From positions 11,268,526 through 11,332,525 of the forward strand of contig NC_132881.1 in NCBI RefSeq assembly GCF_030463535.1: DNA of 64,000 bases, in the 5' to 3' direction. Below are positions 1 through 11,249 of the stretch, one piece after another. How positions within the stretch are numbered: the stretch's first letter is position 1; every line of letters starts with the position of its first letter. The DNA is from Salminus brasiliensis (taxonomy: Eukaryota > Chordata > Actinopteri > Characiformes > Bryconidae). Position numbers and translations under genes: made by a program. Under the pieces are notes generated by a model that saw nothing but the letters and a program-made list of their open reading frames with translations, made no database searches and had not been told where the DNA came from.

Positions 1-60
1 TCTTGCAAATAAAAGTACAAAAAGGTAGTAGACAGAGCTATAAAGAAGAGGAAACACTCT

Positions 61-150
61 CGACTCTGGTGGGACTCGAACCCACAACCTTTGAATTGCT
101 CCAGCTATTTATCTAGAAGTCCAATGCGCTATCCATTGCGCCACAGAGCC
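61..150 (-). tRNA. tRNA-Arg(TCT), intron-containing, unit 1
   Basis: On the minus strand the 90 nt fold as a tRNA. The 5' acceptor arm is GGCTCTG, the D arm contains GCGCAATGGATAGCGC, and the anticodon loop reads CTTCTAA after removal of a 17 nt intron (plus-strand 97-113) one base after the anticodon. The T arm is canonical (GTGGG TTCGAGT CCCAC). An intron here is typical of eukaryotic tRNA-Arg(TCT). This copy matches the vertebrate consensus and looks functional. Confidence 0.93.
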
Positions 151-387
151 TAGGTGAAAAAACTGGTTCCTTGGCCAACCTTCCTATAAAATAACAGTAG
201 TGCTGCTAATATTTGAGGCAAATAATAAATTTACCATGCATATGTAAATCCCAGTGGTCTGATGATTATCTGCAAGTCTAAGCACACACCAAAGCTCTGC
301 ATACTGTTAGTCATAGTCTGACGCCAATAAAAAAAGGGTTGATTTACTCATTGTAGCAGTTACTGATTAAAGATTACCCAAGGAAAA

Positions 388-460
388 GGCACCGCTGGGA
401 ATACAACCCAGGATCTCCTATTTACTAGACAGGCGCTATAACCAACTGAGCCACGGCGCC
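388..460 (-). tRNA. tRNA-Thr(AGT), unit 1, mildly degenerate
   Basis: The 73 nt minus-strand gene has acceptor stem GGCGCCG and anticodon loop CTAGTAA (anticodon AGT). The T loop reads TTGTATT where the intact copy at 2235 has TTCGAAT, so the B-box core is altered, and one anticodon-stem pair has become G-T. Transcription by Pol III is probably weakened. The gene is recognisable but possibly a pseudogene. Confidence 0.8.
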
Positions 461-983
461 CTACCTGACTGGTTTTCTATATCAACACAATATAGCTTCA
501 GGCAAACTCAAAAACATTCTCTTGCATACAAACTTCACACAGACAGCAAAAACAACTTCCCTGATTAGGAACCTCTGCATTTTCCAGAAACAAATAACAT
601 CAACTCTGAAAGCTTGTCTCAATTGCTTAAACCTATCATATACATGTACAGAGTACTAGACCTTGTCACGCAGAATGTACACACAAAACTTAGCATCTTT
701 TGTTTACCCTTCAGGTTCTGTTTAAACATCTTTTAATGGATCAGCAAACATCATTCTGATTCAGAAAAGGCTAAAATCCTACATTTCAAACTGCTTCATC
801 TCACTTTTCACAAATACATGCAGAATCTTCTGCAGCACAAATATGTTCCAATACCCCAACATCAAACAGAATATTTCTGAAAGTTTGAAATTGCTATTAA
901 TTAGGTAAAAAGACTAGACCAAATCTTGCAAATAAAAGTACAAAAAGGTAGTAGACAGAGCTATAAAGAAGAGGGAACACTCT

Positions 984-1073
984 CCACTCTGGTGGGACTC
1001 GATCCCACAACCTTTGAATTGCTCCAACTATTTATCTAGAAGTCCAATGCGCTATCCATTGCGCCACAGAGCC
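984..1073 (-). tRNA. tRNA-Arg(TCT), unit 2, with T-loop and acceptor changes
   Basis: Same 90 nt organisation and 17 nt intron as the copy at 61. Two changes in conserved positions are visible: the T loop starts ATCGAGT instead of TTCGAGT, and the last acceptor pair becomes G-G. It shares both changes with the unit 3 copy, so these two units descend from one already altered unit. Probably reduced function. Confidence 0.8.
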
Positions 1074-1310
1074 CAGGTGAAGAAACTGGTTCCTTGGCCA
1101 ACCTTCCTATAAAATAACAGTAGTGCTGCTAATATTTGAGGCAAATAATAAATTTACTATGCATATGTAAATCCCAGTGGTCTGATGATTATCTGCAAGT
1201 CTAAGCACACACCAAAGCTCTGCATACTGTTAGCCATAGTCTGACGCCAATAAAAAAAGGGTTGATTTACTCATTGTAGCAGTTACTGATTAAAGATTAC
1301 CCAAGGAAAA

Positions 1311-1383
1311 GGCACCGCTGGGATTCCAACCCAGGATCTCCTGTTTACTAGACAGGCGCTATAACCAACTAAGACACGGCACC
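1311..1383 (-). pseudogene. tRNA-Thr(AGT), unit 2, decayed
   Basis: The anticodon arm is intact (CTAGTAA loop). The acceptor start is GGTGCCG, the D-arm start GTGGC has become GTGTC (A-box), and the T loop reads TTGGAAT (B-box). Changes in both internal promoter boxes make this the most degraded full-length Thr copy. Confidence 0.75.
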
Positions 1384-1906
1384 CTAACTGACTGGTTTTC
1401 TATATCAACACAATATAGCTTCAGGCAAACTCAAAAACATTCTCTTGCATACAAACTTCACACAGACAGCAAAAACAACTTCCCTGATTAGGAACCTCTG
1501 CATTTTCCAGAAACAAATAACATCAACTCTGAAAGCTTGTCTCAATTGCTTAAACCTATCATATACATGTACAGAGTACTAGACCTTGTCACGCAGAATG
1601 TACACACAAAACTTAGCATCTTTTGTTTACCCTTCAGGTTCTGTTTAAACATCTTTTAATGGATCAGCAAACATCATTCTGATTCAGAAAAGGCTAAAAT
1701 CCTACATTTCAAACTGCTTCATCTCACTTTTCACAAATACATGCAGAATCTTCTGCAGCACAAATATGTTCCAATACCCCAACATCAAACAGAATATTTC
1801 TGAAAGTTTGAAATTGCTATTAATTAGGTAAAAAGACTAGACCAAATCTTGCAAATAAAAGTACAAAAAGGTAGTAGACAGAGCTATAAAGAAGAGGGAA
1901 CACTCT

Positions 1907-1996
1907 CCACTCTGGTGGGACTCGATCCCACAACCTTTGAATTGCTCCAACTATTTATCTAGAAGTCCAATGCGCTATCCATTGCGCCACAGAGCC
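1907..1996 (-). tRNA. tRNA-Arg(TCT), unit 3, with T-loop and acceptor changes
   Basis: Matches the unit 2 tRNA-Arg, including the ATCGAGT T loop and the G-G terminal pair, with the intron retained. Exactly 923 bp from the unit 2 copy. Confidence 0.8.
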
Positions 1997-2234
1997 CAGG
2001 TGAAGAAACTGGTTCCTTGGCCAACCTTCCTATAAAATAACAGTAGTGCTGCTAATATTTGAGGCAAATAATAAATTTACTATGCATATGTAAATCCCAG
2101 TGGTCTGATGATTATCTGCAAGTCTAAGCACACACCAAAGCTCTGCATACTGTTAGTCATAGTCTGACGCCAATAAAAAAAAGGGTTGATTTACTCATTG
2201 TAGCAGTTACTGATTAAAGATTACCCAAGGAAAA

Positions 2235-2307
2235 GGCACCGCTGGGATTCGAACCCAGGATCTCCTGTTTACTAGACAGGCGCTATAACCAACTAAGCCA
2301 CGGCGCC
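2235..2307 (-). tRNA. tRNA-Thr(AGT), unit 3, intact
   Basis: 73 nt with acceptor GGCGCCG, D arm GTGGCTTAGTTGG, anticodon loop CTAGTAA (AGT), anticodon stem CCTGT/ACAGG and T loop TTCGAAT. All conserved tRNA features and both internal promoter boxes are present. This is the one clean tRNA-Thr in the array. Confidence 0.93.
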
Positions 2308-2822
2308 CTACATGACTGGTTTTCTATATCAATACAATGTAGCTTCAGGCAAACTCACAAACATTCTCTTGCATACAAACTTTACACAGACAGCAAAAAC
2401 AACTTCCCTGATTAGGAACCTCTGCATTTTCCAGAAACAAATAACATCAACTCTGAAAGCTTGTCTCAATTGCTTAAACCTATCATATACATGTACAGAG
2501 TACTAGACCTTGTCACGCAGAATGTACACAAAAAACTTAGCATCTTTTGTTTACCCTTCAGGTTCTGTTTAAACATCTTTTAATGGATCAGCAAACATCA
2601 TTCTGATTCAGAAAAGGCTACATTTCAAACTGCTTCATCTCACTTTTCACAAATACATGCAGAATCTTCTGCAGCACAAATATGTTCCAATACCCCAACA
2701 TCAAACAGAATATTTCTGAAAGTTTGAAATTGCTATTAATTAGGTAAAAAGACTAGAGAAAATCTTGCAAATAAAAGTACAAAAAGGTAGTAGACAGAGC
2801 TATAAAGAAGAGGAAACACTCT

Positions 2823-2912
2823 CGACTCTGGTGGGACTCGAACCCACAACCTTTGAATTGCTCCAGCTATTTATCTAGAAGTCCAATGCGCTATACATTG
2901 CGCCACAGAGCC
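2823..2912 (-). tRNA. tRNA-Arg(TCT), unit 4, one D-loop change
   Basis: The T arm and acceptor are canonical, as in unit 1, and the 17 nt intron is present. The D-loop GG pair reads GT (AATGTATAGC instead of AATGGATAGC), which would disturb D-loop/T-loop contacts. It shares the clean T loop of unit 1 rather than the altered one of units 2 and 3. Confidence 0.85.
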
Positions 2913-3150
2913 TAGGGGAAAAAACTGGTTCCTTGGCCAACCTTCCTATAAAATAACAGTAGTGCTGCTAATATTTGAGGCAAATAATGAATTTACTATG
3001 CATATGTAAATCCCAGTGGTCTGATGATTATCTGCAAGTCTAAGCACACACCAAAGCTCTGCATACTGTTAGTCATAGTCTGACGCCAATAAAAAAAAGG
3101 GTTGATTTACTCATTGTAGCAGTTACTGATTAAAGATTACCCAAGGAAAA

Positions 3151-3187
3151 GGCACCGCTGGGATTTCCTGTTTACTAGACAGGCGCT
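3151..3187 (-). pseudogene. tRNA-Thr remnant cut by an LTR
   Basis: The acceptor 3' side and part of the T arm (3151-3165) join directly to the anticodon-arm sequence ending at 3187, with the rest of the T arm and the variable region missing. The LTR starts at 3188. The 5' half of the tRNA is not found after the element at 7652. Confidence 0.8.
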
Positions 3188-3392
3188 TGTTGTGTTGACT
3201 TGTCGTTCAGAGTCAGACATTAACCACACACGATTATGGAACAGAGAGCTTACTATTTTCTTTATTCTTCCCCTCCTTTCCTCTCTTCTTTCTCTTACCT
3301 CAAACAGTCCACTATTGCCCCCCAGTGTCCTAAATCCGTAACAACGAATTTGTTTAATATATGCATTAAACACATTGCATATGGACACAACA
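3188..3392 (-). repeat. 3' LTR of the Ty3/Gypsy element
   Basis: 205 bp, starting TGTTGTG and ending ACACAACA, with the TG...CA termini of LTRs and short inverted ends. Nearly identical to 7449-7651, differing by a few substitutions and single-base indels, so the insertion is fairly recent despite the broken coding. Confidence 0.93.
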
Positions 3393-3505
3393 TCTTCCCT
3401 CTTGAACAAAGAATACTTCTTGTAACTCAGAAGAACCTGACAGTATTATTAATGTAACAGTAACGCTTTAACTAAAACCTGAATATTGTAAATCACATTT
3501 CATGA

Positions 3506-6500
3506 TCATTCCATAACAAAATCTTTAGTCCAGCTAGGTGCATTTCTAATTCTGACAGGTCTGGACTGGCTAACCGAGTCAGAGTTAGTTATTTGGTCAG
3601 TCCCTGTATCAGTACAGTCCATTGCCCTATCAGAATCCACATCTGTGCTCAAGTTGGGAAGTACGGACAGATGTGAGGAGTTCCAGGTTCTTCCATCATC
3701 CAACAAGTATGTATCCGGTCCTTTCTTTGTCACGTTCTAGGTTTAGAAAACTTCAGTTCTCCTTTCTTCACTTTTCATGGTTTCCTCACCCTCACTTTGT
3801 CACCAGGCCGGAAGTTGGAAGACTTGGCATGTCTTTGATGATCGGTGTACGCTTTCATTTTCTGTTGTTTACTCCCCACTCTTTCTCGCATCGCTTTCTT
3901 CTCTGTTAGTGGGGCAGGCATATCGATCACCTGTAGCTTTGTTCTCATTCGCCGGCCATGGAGCAGTTCTGATGGGGATACTCCAGTGGTTGAATGAGGA
4001 GTTGCTCTGTAGTCCCTCAGGTAAGTTCTCAGGAATGACTTCCAGGGTTCTCCTTGAATGGATGCAGTCTGTAAGCAGTCCTTAACACTTCTGTTGAATC
4101 TCTCAACTTCTCCATTAGCTCTTGGGTAGTACACTGAAGATCTCAGGTGTTGTATTCCACTCTCTTTGAGAAAGTCAGCAAACGAGAAATTGAGGACCAT
4201 TGTCACTTATCAGCGTCTTTGGGATTCCTTCTCGAGAGAAAAGGGCAGTCAGGAACTGTATATTAGTAGCTGTGTCAACGCGGTGAGCAAACGCTACTTC
4301 AGGCCATTTACTAAAGTAATCTACCAGTGATATGGCAAATCTACAATCAGGAGGAGCTTTCTCAAATGGGCCTATGATGTCTACGGACACCTTTTCCCAA
4401 GCAGCAGCTGGTAGGGGAACTGGTTGCAGTGGAGCATCATGGGTGACAGTTGTCTTGTCATTCTGTTGGCAGGTTGAGCAGTTCTTAATGCATATTTCTA
4501 TCTGAGAGTCCATTTTGGGCCACCAGTACAACTCTCTAAGGCGTTGTTTGGTACGCACAATACCCTGGTGGGTTTCATGGGCTAGCACAATGAGTCTTTT
4601 CTGCAATGACTCTGGCACAAGTAATCTGTGAGACCCTCTGACTATGCATTCATTCATGACAGCAAGTTCATGGCGAATTGGAAAGTATGGCTGTATGTTA
4701 AGATCGAGTGTAGACTTCCGTGATGGCCAGCCTCTCTGTATCTGTGCACGGAGTTTAGTGAGCACTGGACAGTCATTACATTCTGAACGGAAGTCTTCCT
4801 CAGACACAGCACTCAGGTCAGTGAGTATGGCAGCCACTGACTCAATCTCTTCTGCGTATGCAGTGTCAGTTTCAGGCAGTGGGAGTCTCGACAGGCAGTC
4901 AGCAACATGGTTCAGGGACCCTGTTCTGTATTCAACGTCGTAGTCAAACTCTAGGAGACGAGCAGACCATCGGGTAATGCGGAGACCAGCACGGTTATTG
5001 CCTTTGGTAGTCAGCAGCGTGGTAAGTGCTTGGTGATCAGTGCGTAACAGGAATCTCCTTCCCCACAGCCATGTCCGCCATTTCTCGGCAGCCCAGACGC
5101 AAGCTAGCGCTTCCTTCTCGACTATAGAGTATTTCCTCTCTGCCTCAGAAAGACTGCGAGATGCAAAAGCAACAGTCTGCTCTGCCCCGTTACTGTCCAT
5201 CTGAGTCAAGACTGCACCTACCCCATAGTCTGAGGCATCTGTTGAAACAATGGTTGACTTACTGGGGTCAAACATCACCAGTGCAGTGCTATGCACAATC
5301 AACTGCTTGACTTGCTTAAATGCTGCTTGAGCTGTCTTGTTCCAGTGAAATGAACAATCTTTTCAAAGAAGAGCTCTCATGGGCTCAACGACAGTTGCGT
5401 AATTTGGCACAAACTTGCTGCACCATGCACTCAGGCCAAGGAAAGAGCGCAAGGTTGCAGGATCGGAAGGGGACGGTGCATTCAGAATAGCAGCAACGTG
5501 AGAGTCATCTGGCAGCAGACCCTCTGGTCCAATCTTTTGACCAAGGAAGCTTAGTGTGGTTTGCCGGAGTTGGCATTTGTTAACATTGAGCTTCAGTCCA
5601 GCATCATTGATTTTGCACAACACCGCACTCAGGTTGGCGTCATGCTCCGCCTCTGACGATCCATATGTAATGACGTCATCAAGGTAGCATTGCACCCCCT
5701 TCATGCCACTGAGAATCTGCATCATCATCTTTTGGAAAGCTGCTGGGGCTGAACACAGTCCATATGGGACTCTGCAGTACCGGTACAGTCCTTCATGTGT
5801 AATGAAAGCAGTGAGCCTCCTACTCTCTTCATGCAGCGTCAGTTGATGGTAAGCAGATTTCAAATCCAGAGTTGAGAACATCACGGCGCCACGCAGTTCT
5901 GACAGAATGTCCTCAATCAGTGGCAATGGATGGCTATCCCTAATCACAGCCTTGTTAAGTTCCCTCAGGTCAACACACATGCGTATGCCACCAGTTCTCT
6001 TTTTGGTGACCACAATTGGAGAGACCCATTCAGACGCATCAATTTTCTCAATTATGCCGTGTTTTTCCAGGTCCTTGAGTTCCTCGGAGACAGCATCGCG
6101 GACTGAGAGAGTTAAGTGTCGGAGGTTCTGTCGTACAGGCTTCACATCAGGCCGGAGCTTCACTTTGTGCACGAAGTTTCTCGCACATCCGAACGTGGCA
6201 GGTGACCCACCATCATGTTCAAAGTGAGTAGATGGAGCTTTGGCTTGGTGGAGCGTTGCACAGATTTCCGACGCCTGTGTTAGTAACTGTCCTCCTTTAA
6301 TCTGCAGCTGGAGAGCAGTAACCAGGTCCATGCCCAGTACAGGTGTCCCTGTCTTCACTATGTAAAAGTCAGTAGAGGCAGTACTACCATTGTGAGTAAC
6401 GTCAGCTCTAAGACATCCTATCACATTCAGTTTTTCCTTAGAATACGTCACAAGCTGCACTTTTGGATTATGCAGTTTAACTGAGCTAAAATTAGCATTG

Positions 6501-6901
6501 TAAATACTATTAGGCAGTATAGAAACGCCAGATCCTGTATCAACTAGCAATTTTACATTACATGCAGCAGTAGTATTTGGTAGAGTGATGGTAACAGGGC
6601 ACATTAGTTTAATTGCATCAACAGTGAAATTATTTTCAACGCTTAAAACACACATTTCAGGCACAGTCACTTCATTAACTGGCTTTCGAGAGGACTTGCA
6701 TACTCTTGAGAAGTGTCCCAATTTTCCACATGACTTGCATTTAGAGTTTGTTGCAGGGCACGACTTGTCATTTGCTTTGTGCTCAGCAGCACCACACCGG
6801 TAGCATGACGTCGCACCATCAGTTTTACGAGCAGGTTTTTGTTTTGGGTTACGTGCCTTCTTTTGCACTTGCACAGCAGCAACGGGCTTTGTATCAGTCA
6901 C
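3506..6901 (-). pseudogene. pol: pol of the Ty3/Gypsy element (protease-RT-RNase H-integrase), broken
   Basis: First segment (6901-5363, about 512 aa): two CCHC zinc knuckles (CYRCGAAEHKANDKSC, CKSCGKLGHFSRVC), a protease with LVDTGSG, then reverse transcriptase with FSTLDLKSAYHQL and catalytic YLDD. An in-frame TGA (5363-5365) follows. Second segment (5302-4175): RNase H (STDASDYGVGAVL, EKEALACVWA, LRTDHQAL), integrase zinc finger (HETHQG...CSTCQQ) and core Asp residues (VDIIGPF, ISDNGPQF). A frameshift near 4190 leads to 4206-3775 with the core Glu region (PRANGEVERFN). Another stop and frameshift precede the C-terminal piece at 3733-3506. The layout resembles the K02A2.6-like Gypsy Pol proteins common in fish. 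It cannot make a full polyprotein as it stands. Confidence 0.88.
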
Positions 6902-7414
6902 AGAAATCGCTAACAGCTATAGCGGCTTCAGTACGCCTGGCTACATCCAGAGTTTTATCCAGTGTCAAACCTTCTTCCATTAAAAGTCTTTCACGGATGC
7001 GGGAACTGTTTGTTTTCTCTACAATTTGATCCCGAAGCATCTCATCCTCCATAGCTCCAAACTGACATTTTTTTACCAGTTCACGCAATGCTGCGACATA
7101 GTGATCAATTGACTCACCTACAGCTTGTGCTCTTTGCCTAAAGCGGTATCTTTCTGCGACAATGTTTAGTTTTGGACTGAAGTGCTTCTCCAAAGCCTTT
7201 ACTGAGCCCTCATAGTCATCTTTTTCGAGTGGTAAGGTGCTGTAGATTCGGTTACCCTCCGTTCCCAAGCAGTGAATAAGCAAGGCTCTCTTCCTCTCGG
7301 CAGGAAACTCGCCTCCCCCGACAGCAAGCAGATTTTCCAAGTAGCAAATGGAATTGTCGGGTTGCCTGGGCAGTCCAGGAACACAGCAGGAGGTTGCAAG
7401 GAGAGCAGAGCCAT
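6894..7414 (-). pseudogene. gag: gag of the Ty3/Gypsy element (frameshifted)
   Basis: The likely start is the minus-strand ATG at 7414, about 35 nt inside the LTR. Its frame gives a capsid-like N-terminus (MALLSLQPPAVFLDCPGNP), then a frameshift near 7345 moves the rest into the frame of 7340-6894. That second part (about 148 residues) has the gag-like features RALLIHCLGTEG and LEKHFSP and ends just before the zinc-knuckle reading frame. Gag forms the virus-like particle. It overlaps the following pol frame by a few bases, so a frameshift or fusion originally linked them. Confidence 0.8.
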
Positions 7415-7448
7415 GTCTGTATCTTCACTCCTTCTCTCGTCGCCACTT

Positions 7449-7651
7449 TGTTGTGTTGCTTGTCGTTCAGAGTCAGACATTAACCACACACGATTATGGA
7501 ACAGAGAGCTTACTATTTTGTTTATTCTTCTCCTCCTTTCCTCTCTTCTTTCTCTTACCTCAAACAGTCCACTAGTGCCCCCAGTGTCCTAAATCCGTAA
7601 CAACGAATTTGTTTAATATATGCATTAAACACATTGCATATGGACACAACA
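7449..7651 (-). repeat. 5' LTR of the Ty3/Gypsy element
   Basis: 203 bp with the same TGTTGTG...ACACAACA termini as the partner at 3188. On the minus strand it lies upstream of gag and would drive the element. Confidence 0.93.
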
Positions 7652-8520
7652 AAGTTACAGCAGCTTCAAGAAAAATGACATTCACTGGCCTGATGGTGGC
7701 GTTACAACAAAGCATTAAGCGTTTTTATTCAATAGCATCTGGTCTGTAGCATCTGTGTCCTACACACAAAATTCTTCTTTTTTTTTGGTAATTTCTTGAT
7801 CCTTCCTACTTCAAGATTTATTTTTTTACCAATCCTCACATATCTGGTAGCAAAATACCTGCAATATTTATAATTAATAATAATTATAAGGAATAACTTG
7901 TACCTTTTGAACACTTTGACTTTGAACAAGCCCATTTTAACAAAATGTTCAGCACATTATTTTGAGGGGGTATGTCAAGTTTGGTGGACATTTGTCACAA
8001 GAAAGCGAGGCCAATAGTACATAACTCTTAGAAACCATTCATCCAGTCAACCTACAATTTTACATGCTGCATCTTTAGCCTGTTCTATAATAGTCTGACC
8101 AGAGGACTTGATATGTCAATTATTGTGGTTGGTATTAGCCAATCACATTCAAGCATACATTTGACATGCTAAACATTCACCAATCAGGGTGCAACTTAAG
8201 GGGATTTATCAATGTAGGCATATTCTATTAACCAGTGACGTTGCCAGAAATGCCTTACAATAATGCTGTCATATGCTGTTTCCTATATGTTACATTTACA
8301 GATACACCATACATAATCGATACCAATACATAAACTTATTGATCGATACAGAGTACCGATCCGATACCATTGTTAAATAAATAAACCGTATACCTCACCA
8401 TGTGGGAGAGATTTAAAGCATCAGGATTTATGTAAACATTATCTCACTAACTTTGTAAAATAGTTATAAATGTATTAAATTGCTATTTATTTGTCACTAA
8501 AATAAGAACCAATTGTGCAG
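7652..8520. other. AT-rich intergenic DNA, no gene seen
   Basis: No convincing coding frame or RNA gene. Around 8290-8400 there are clustered ATCGATAC-like motifs reminiscent of ends of non-autonomous DNA transposons, but I could not delimit an element. Confidence 0.5.
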
Positions 8521-8524
8521 GACC

Positions 8525-9422
8525 TTGGCACAGCATTCACCTTACAATGTGTTCATTTATTTATAAGTATTTATAGGACACAGTCACACATGCCAGATTT
8601 AGTTCTTTTCAAAGGATACAAAAGTCTTCATATGAGATATGACTATTAACAGAATGTTTTTTTTTTAGTTGAAAATGCAATAATTTTGATGATTGGTTAT
8701 GTGTATTGATTTGTAATGATCATTATCATTGGGCCTGTTGTGCTGGTTCTTTAGGTCTCATTGGGCCTGTTGTGGTTGGAACTTTAAGCCACTTGCCTAT
8801 TGTCTATTTTCTATATTGGCATAAAAAAAAAATCCTAAAACTTAGGCCTACTTGAAGCCATAGCTGACACTCGTGTGACTCCAGTGTTGTGACTGTTTTT
8901 TTTCATGGTAATTCCTACTCCATCCACTATGTGGCAGTATATTGGAAGTAGGCCAGGTTACAAGCCAAAAGGGAGGGAACTATGAAGCAGCAAGGTGGTT
9001 TAGATGTGGCTCACTTCAGGTCTCACTGTAATGAAGATCCTTACTGGTGGAACTACAGGTTCTAACACTCACTGTAAGTTTGCTATCATTTAATTCTTTC
9101 TATATTCAGTCAAGCTTTGTGTATGTTTTATTCATGAGGTTTTGTGCTGTTCTGTTTTTGCAGAAAGCTTCACTTTTGTCTTGTTTTCTGTTTGTTTGTT
9201 TGTTTCTCTATTTGCAGTCCTTACAACTAACTTGCTCTTCTTATGGACATTGGGATAAACTTTACACACAGAAGATAAATGTATCACTCCTGAATTGACT
9301 CTCAGCTCCTCAAACCAGGGATTTCCATGGTTTAGACTTTCCTTTCACAAGGAAACACCCAGGATTATAAACTGTTATCAGAAAGAAGGATGTCTGAAAT
9401 ACAAACCACTTTGTGAGAGCTT
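8525..9422. repeat. Direct tandem duplication, copy 1 (~898 bp)
   Basis: Begins TTGGCACAGCATTCACC and ends with GAGAGCTTGG, where the second copy starts. Includes two nearby copies of CATTGGGCCTGTTGTG. No coding evidence; the 83-residue frame at 9047 is low-complexity and is cut in copy 2. Confidence 0.85.
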
Positions 9423-10190
9423 GGCACAGCATTCACCTTACAATGTGTTCATTTATTTATAAGTATTTATAGGAGACAGTCACACATGCCAGATTTAGTT
9501 CTTTTCAAAGGATACAAAAGTCTTCATATGAGATGTCTATTAACAGAATGTTTTTTTTTTGTTGAAAATGCAATAATTTTGATGATTGGTTATGTGTATT
9601 GATTTGTAATTATCATTATCATTGGGCCTGTTGTGCTGGTTCTTTAGGTCTCATTGGGCCTGTTGTGGTTGGATCTTTAAACCACTTGCCTATTGTCTAT
9701 TTTCTATATTGGCATAAAAAAAAAATCCTAAAACTTAGGCCTACTTGAAGCCATAGCTGACACTCATTTGACTCCAGTGTTGTGACCTTTTTTCATGGTA
9801 ATTCCTACTCCATCCACTATGTGGCAGTATATTGGAAGTAGGCCAGGTTACAAGTCAAAAGGGAGGGAACTATGAAGCAGCAAGGTGGTTTAGATGTGGC
9901 TTCATGAGGTTTTGTGCTGTTCTGTTTTTGCAGAAAGTTTCACTTTTGTCTTGTTTTCTGTTTGTTTGTTTCTCTATTTGCAGTCCTTACAACTAACTTG
10001 CTCTTCTTATGGACATTGGGATAGACTTTACACACAGAAGACATATGTATCACTCCTGAATTGACTCTCAGCAACTCAAACCAGGGATTTCCATGGTTCA
10101 GACTTTCCTTTCACAAGGAAACACCCAGGATTATAAACTGTTATCAGAAAGAAGGATGTCTGAAATACAAACCACTTTGTGAGAGCTTGG
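9423..10190. repeat. Direct tandem duplication, copy 2 (~768 bp, internally deleted)
   Basis: Repeats copy 1 with a few substitutions and a deletion of about 125 bp: GATGTGGC joins directly to TTCATGAGGTTTTG near 9900, dropping the part of copy 1 around 9009-9131. Confidence 0.85.
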
Positions 10191-11100
10191 CAACTCCTAT
10201 GTTTTGGATTGGTTCTATGGACTTCAAGTAAGTACCGTTAATAAGAGGGTGAGTACAGACAAAATTTTACCTACCTTCAAGCACTAGTGAGCAGTCCACA
10301 AGAAATCTGCAGGCTCTCTTAAATACTTTGTTTGTAAATTGTGATCTGGCTATTCTAAGGGTAGTAGTATATTTCAGATGTCTCTCTACACTACAGGTGA
10401 TTTTGGATTTATATGCTTTATGGATGTTTAACTGGAACAATATTACATTAAAAATGGTTAAAATAGGCAGTGTCACAGTAGTGATTTATTCATTATGAAA
10501 ATGCACTACATGCATGTTTAGAACCTCTAAAGTGCAAAAAAAAATCTGTTTGTTGAAGAAGTTAAGGTTTGTCATTGATTTTAATTTCTTCTCTGTTCTT
10601 CAGTAGGTTTGTTTGTCTTTAAGTAACACCAGCAGCTCTTTATCTCTGAGAGTTTTTGATTTCCGCACATTTTGTCTTTTACCATCAACAGCACCTGTTG
10701 CAGGAATTCTGGCTATTCTGATTAAATATCCTTGTCAAAATGGAAAGACTGGAAATGTTGAGGAAATATAATGAGTGTAGTTTCTCTGTTCTCCATCGTA
10801 TTTTTTAAGTCATGTTTGAGGTTTTAGGGGATTTGTTTGTGAGTGAGAGGAGGGGCAAAGTGAATATCTAATGATCCAATATCAAACTAAGTTGGCTGAG
10901 CTTTCCAAACTTAAGGTTCTTAAACTCAAATGTGCTTGGATTTACAAACAAGTGACTGTGTTTTTTAGCTCATTAGTAAGACAGCCCGATTAATTTCTGT
11001 GAAGTTTCATTTACTAGTGTTTGCAAATGCAGCTTCTCCTAGTCTGAGAAATATGTGGAAATAGTACCACCAGTTAAAGTGATGAAATTGGGTATGACGT
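10191..11100. other. Intergenic DNA, no gene seen
   Basis: Low GC with no tRNA, repeat boundary or supported coding frame. The 69-residue minus-strand frame at 10476-10267 has no recognisable features. Confidence 0.45.
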
Positions 11101-11114
11101 CCGGTCCTCTATCA

Positions 11115-11213
11115 CAGAGAAAGGCTTCACCTCTGCTGCCTGGAATCTGTTGTGCTCTCCGAAAACATCGAGAAGGTGCTACACCAAGACCTTACCCAGT
11201 CACACCAGTCAGG
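11115..11213 (+). other. Candidate non-coding exon with strong donor
   Basis: A segment following a CTCTATCACAG acceptor-like site and ending CAGTCAG before GTAAGTGAT at 11214. The ~30 bp around this donor (GTCAGGTAAGTGATGATTTA) recur almost exactly at 15303-15335. Inference only: it could be an upstream exon of a plus-strand transcript or part of an unrecognised repeat. Confidence 0.3.
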
Positions 11214-11249
11214 TAAGTGATGATTTACTTTATTCAAATCTTTTTTCAG

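Larger units (their letters stand above)
1..3187. repeat. Tandem array of ~923 bp units, each with tRNA-Arg and tRNA-Thr
   Basis: Four head-to-tail copies begin at 1, 924, 1847 and 2763 (spacings 923, 923 and 916). The fourth is cut at 3187 by an LTR. Each unit carries a minus-strand tRNA-Arg(TCT) and, about 240 bp further right, a minus-strand tRNA-Thr(AGT). The spacer between units is nearly identical, which indicates recent duplication or gene conversion. Tandem tRNA clusters of this kind are usual in fish genomes. No protein gene is supported inside the units. Confidence 0.95.
3188..7651 (-). mobile_element. Ty3/Gypsy LTR retrotransposon, minus strand, degenerate
   Basis: Two near-identical direct LTRs (3188-3392 and 7449-7651) flank minus-strand gag, zinc-knuckle, protease, RT, RNase H and integrase coding, in the order typical of Ty3/Gypsy. 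A purine-rich tract just right of 3392 (minus strand CAAGAGGGAAGA) is a good polypurine tract for the 3' LTR. The expected primer-binding site lies just left of 7449 (TGGCGACGAG on the minus strand), but I did not identify the primer tRNA. Flanking 5-mers (3183-3187 GCGCT, 7652-7656 AAGTT) do not match, so no target duplication is visible. Coding is broken by at least two in-frame stops and three frameshifts. Confidence 0.92.

Noticed and set aside
3236..3457. Plus-strand frame across the LTR
   Set aside because: Lies over the LTR of a minus-strand element and has no domain; it is a shadow.
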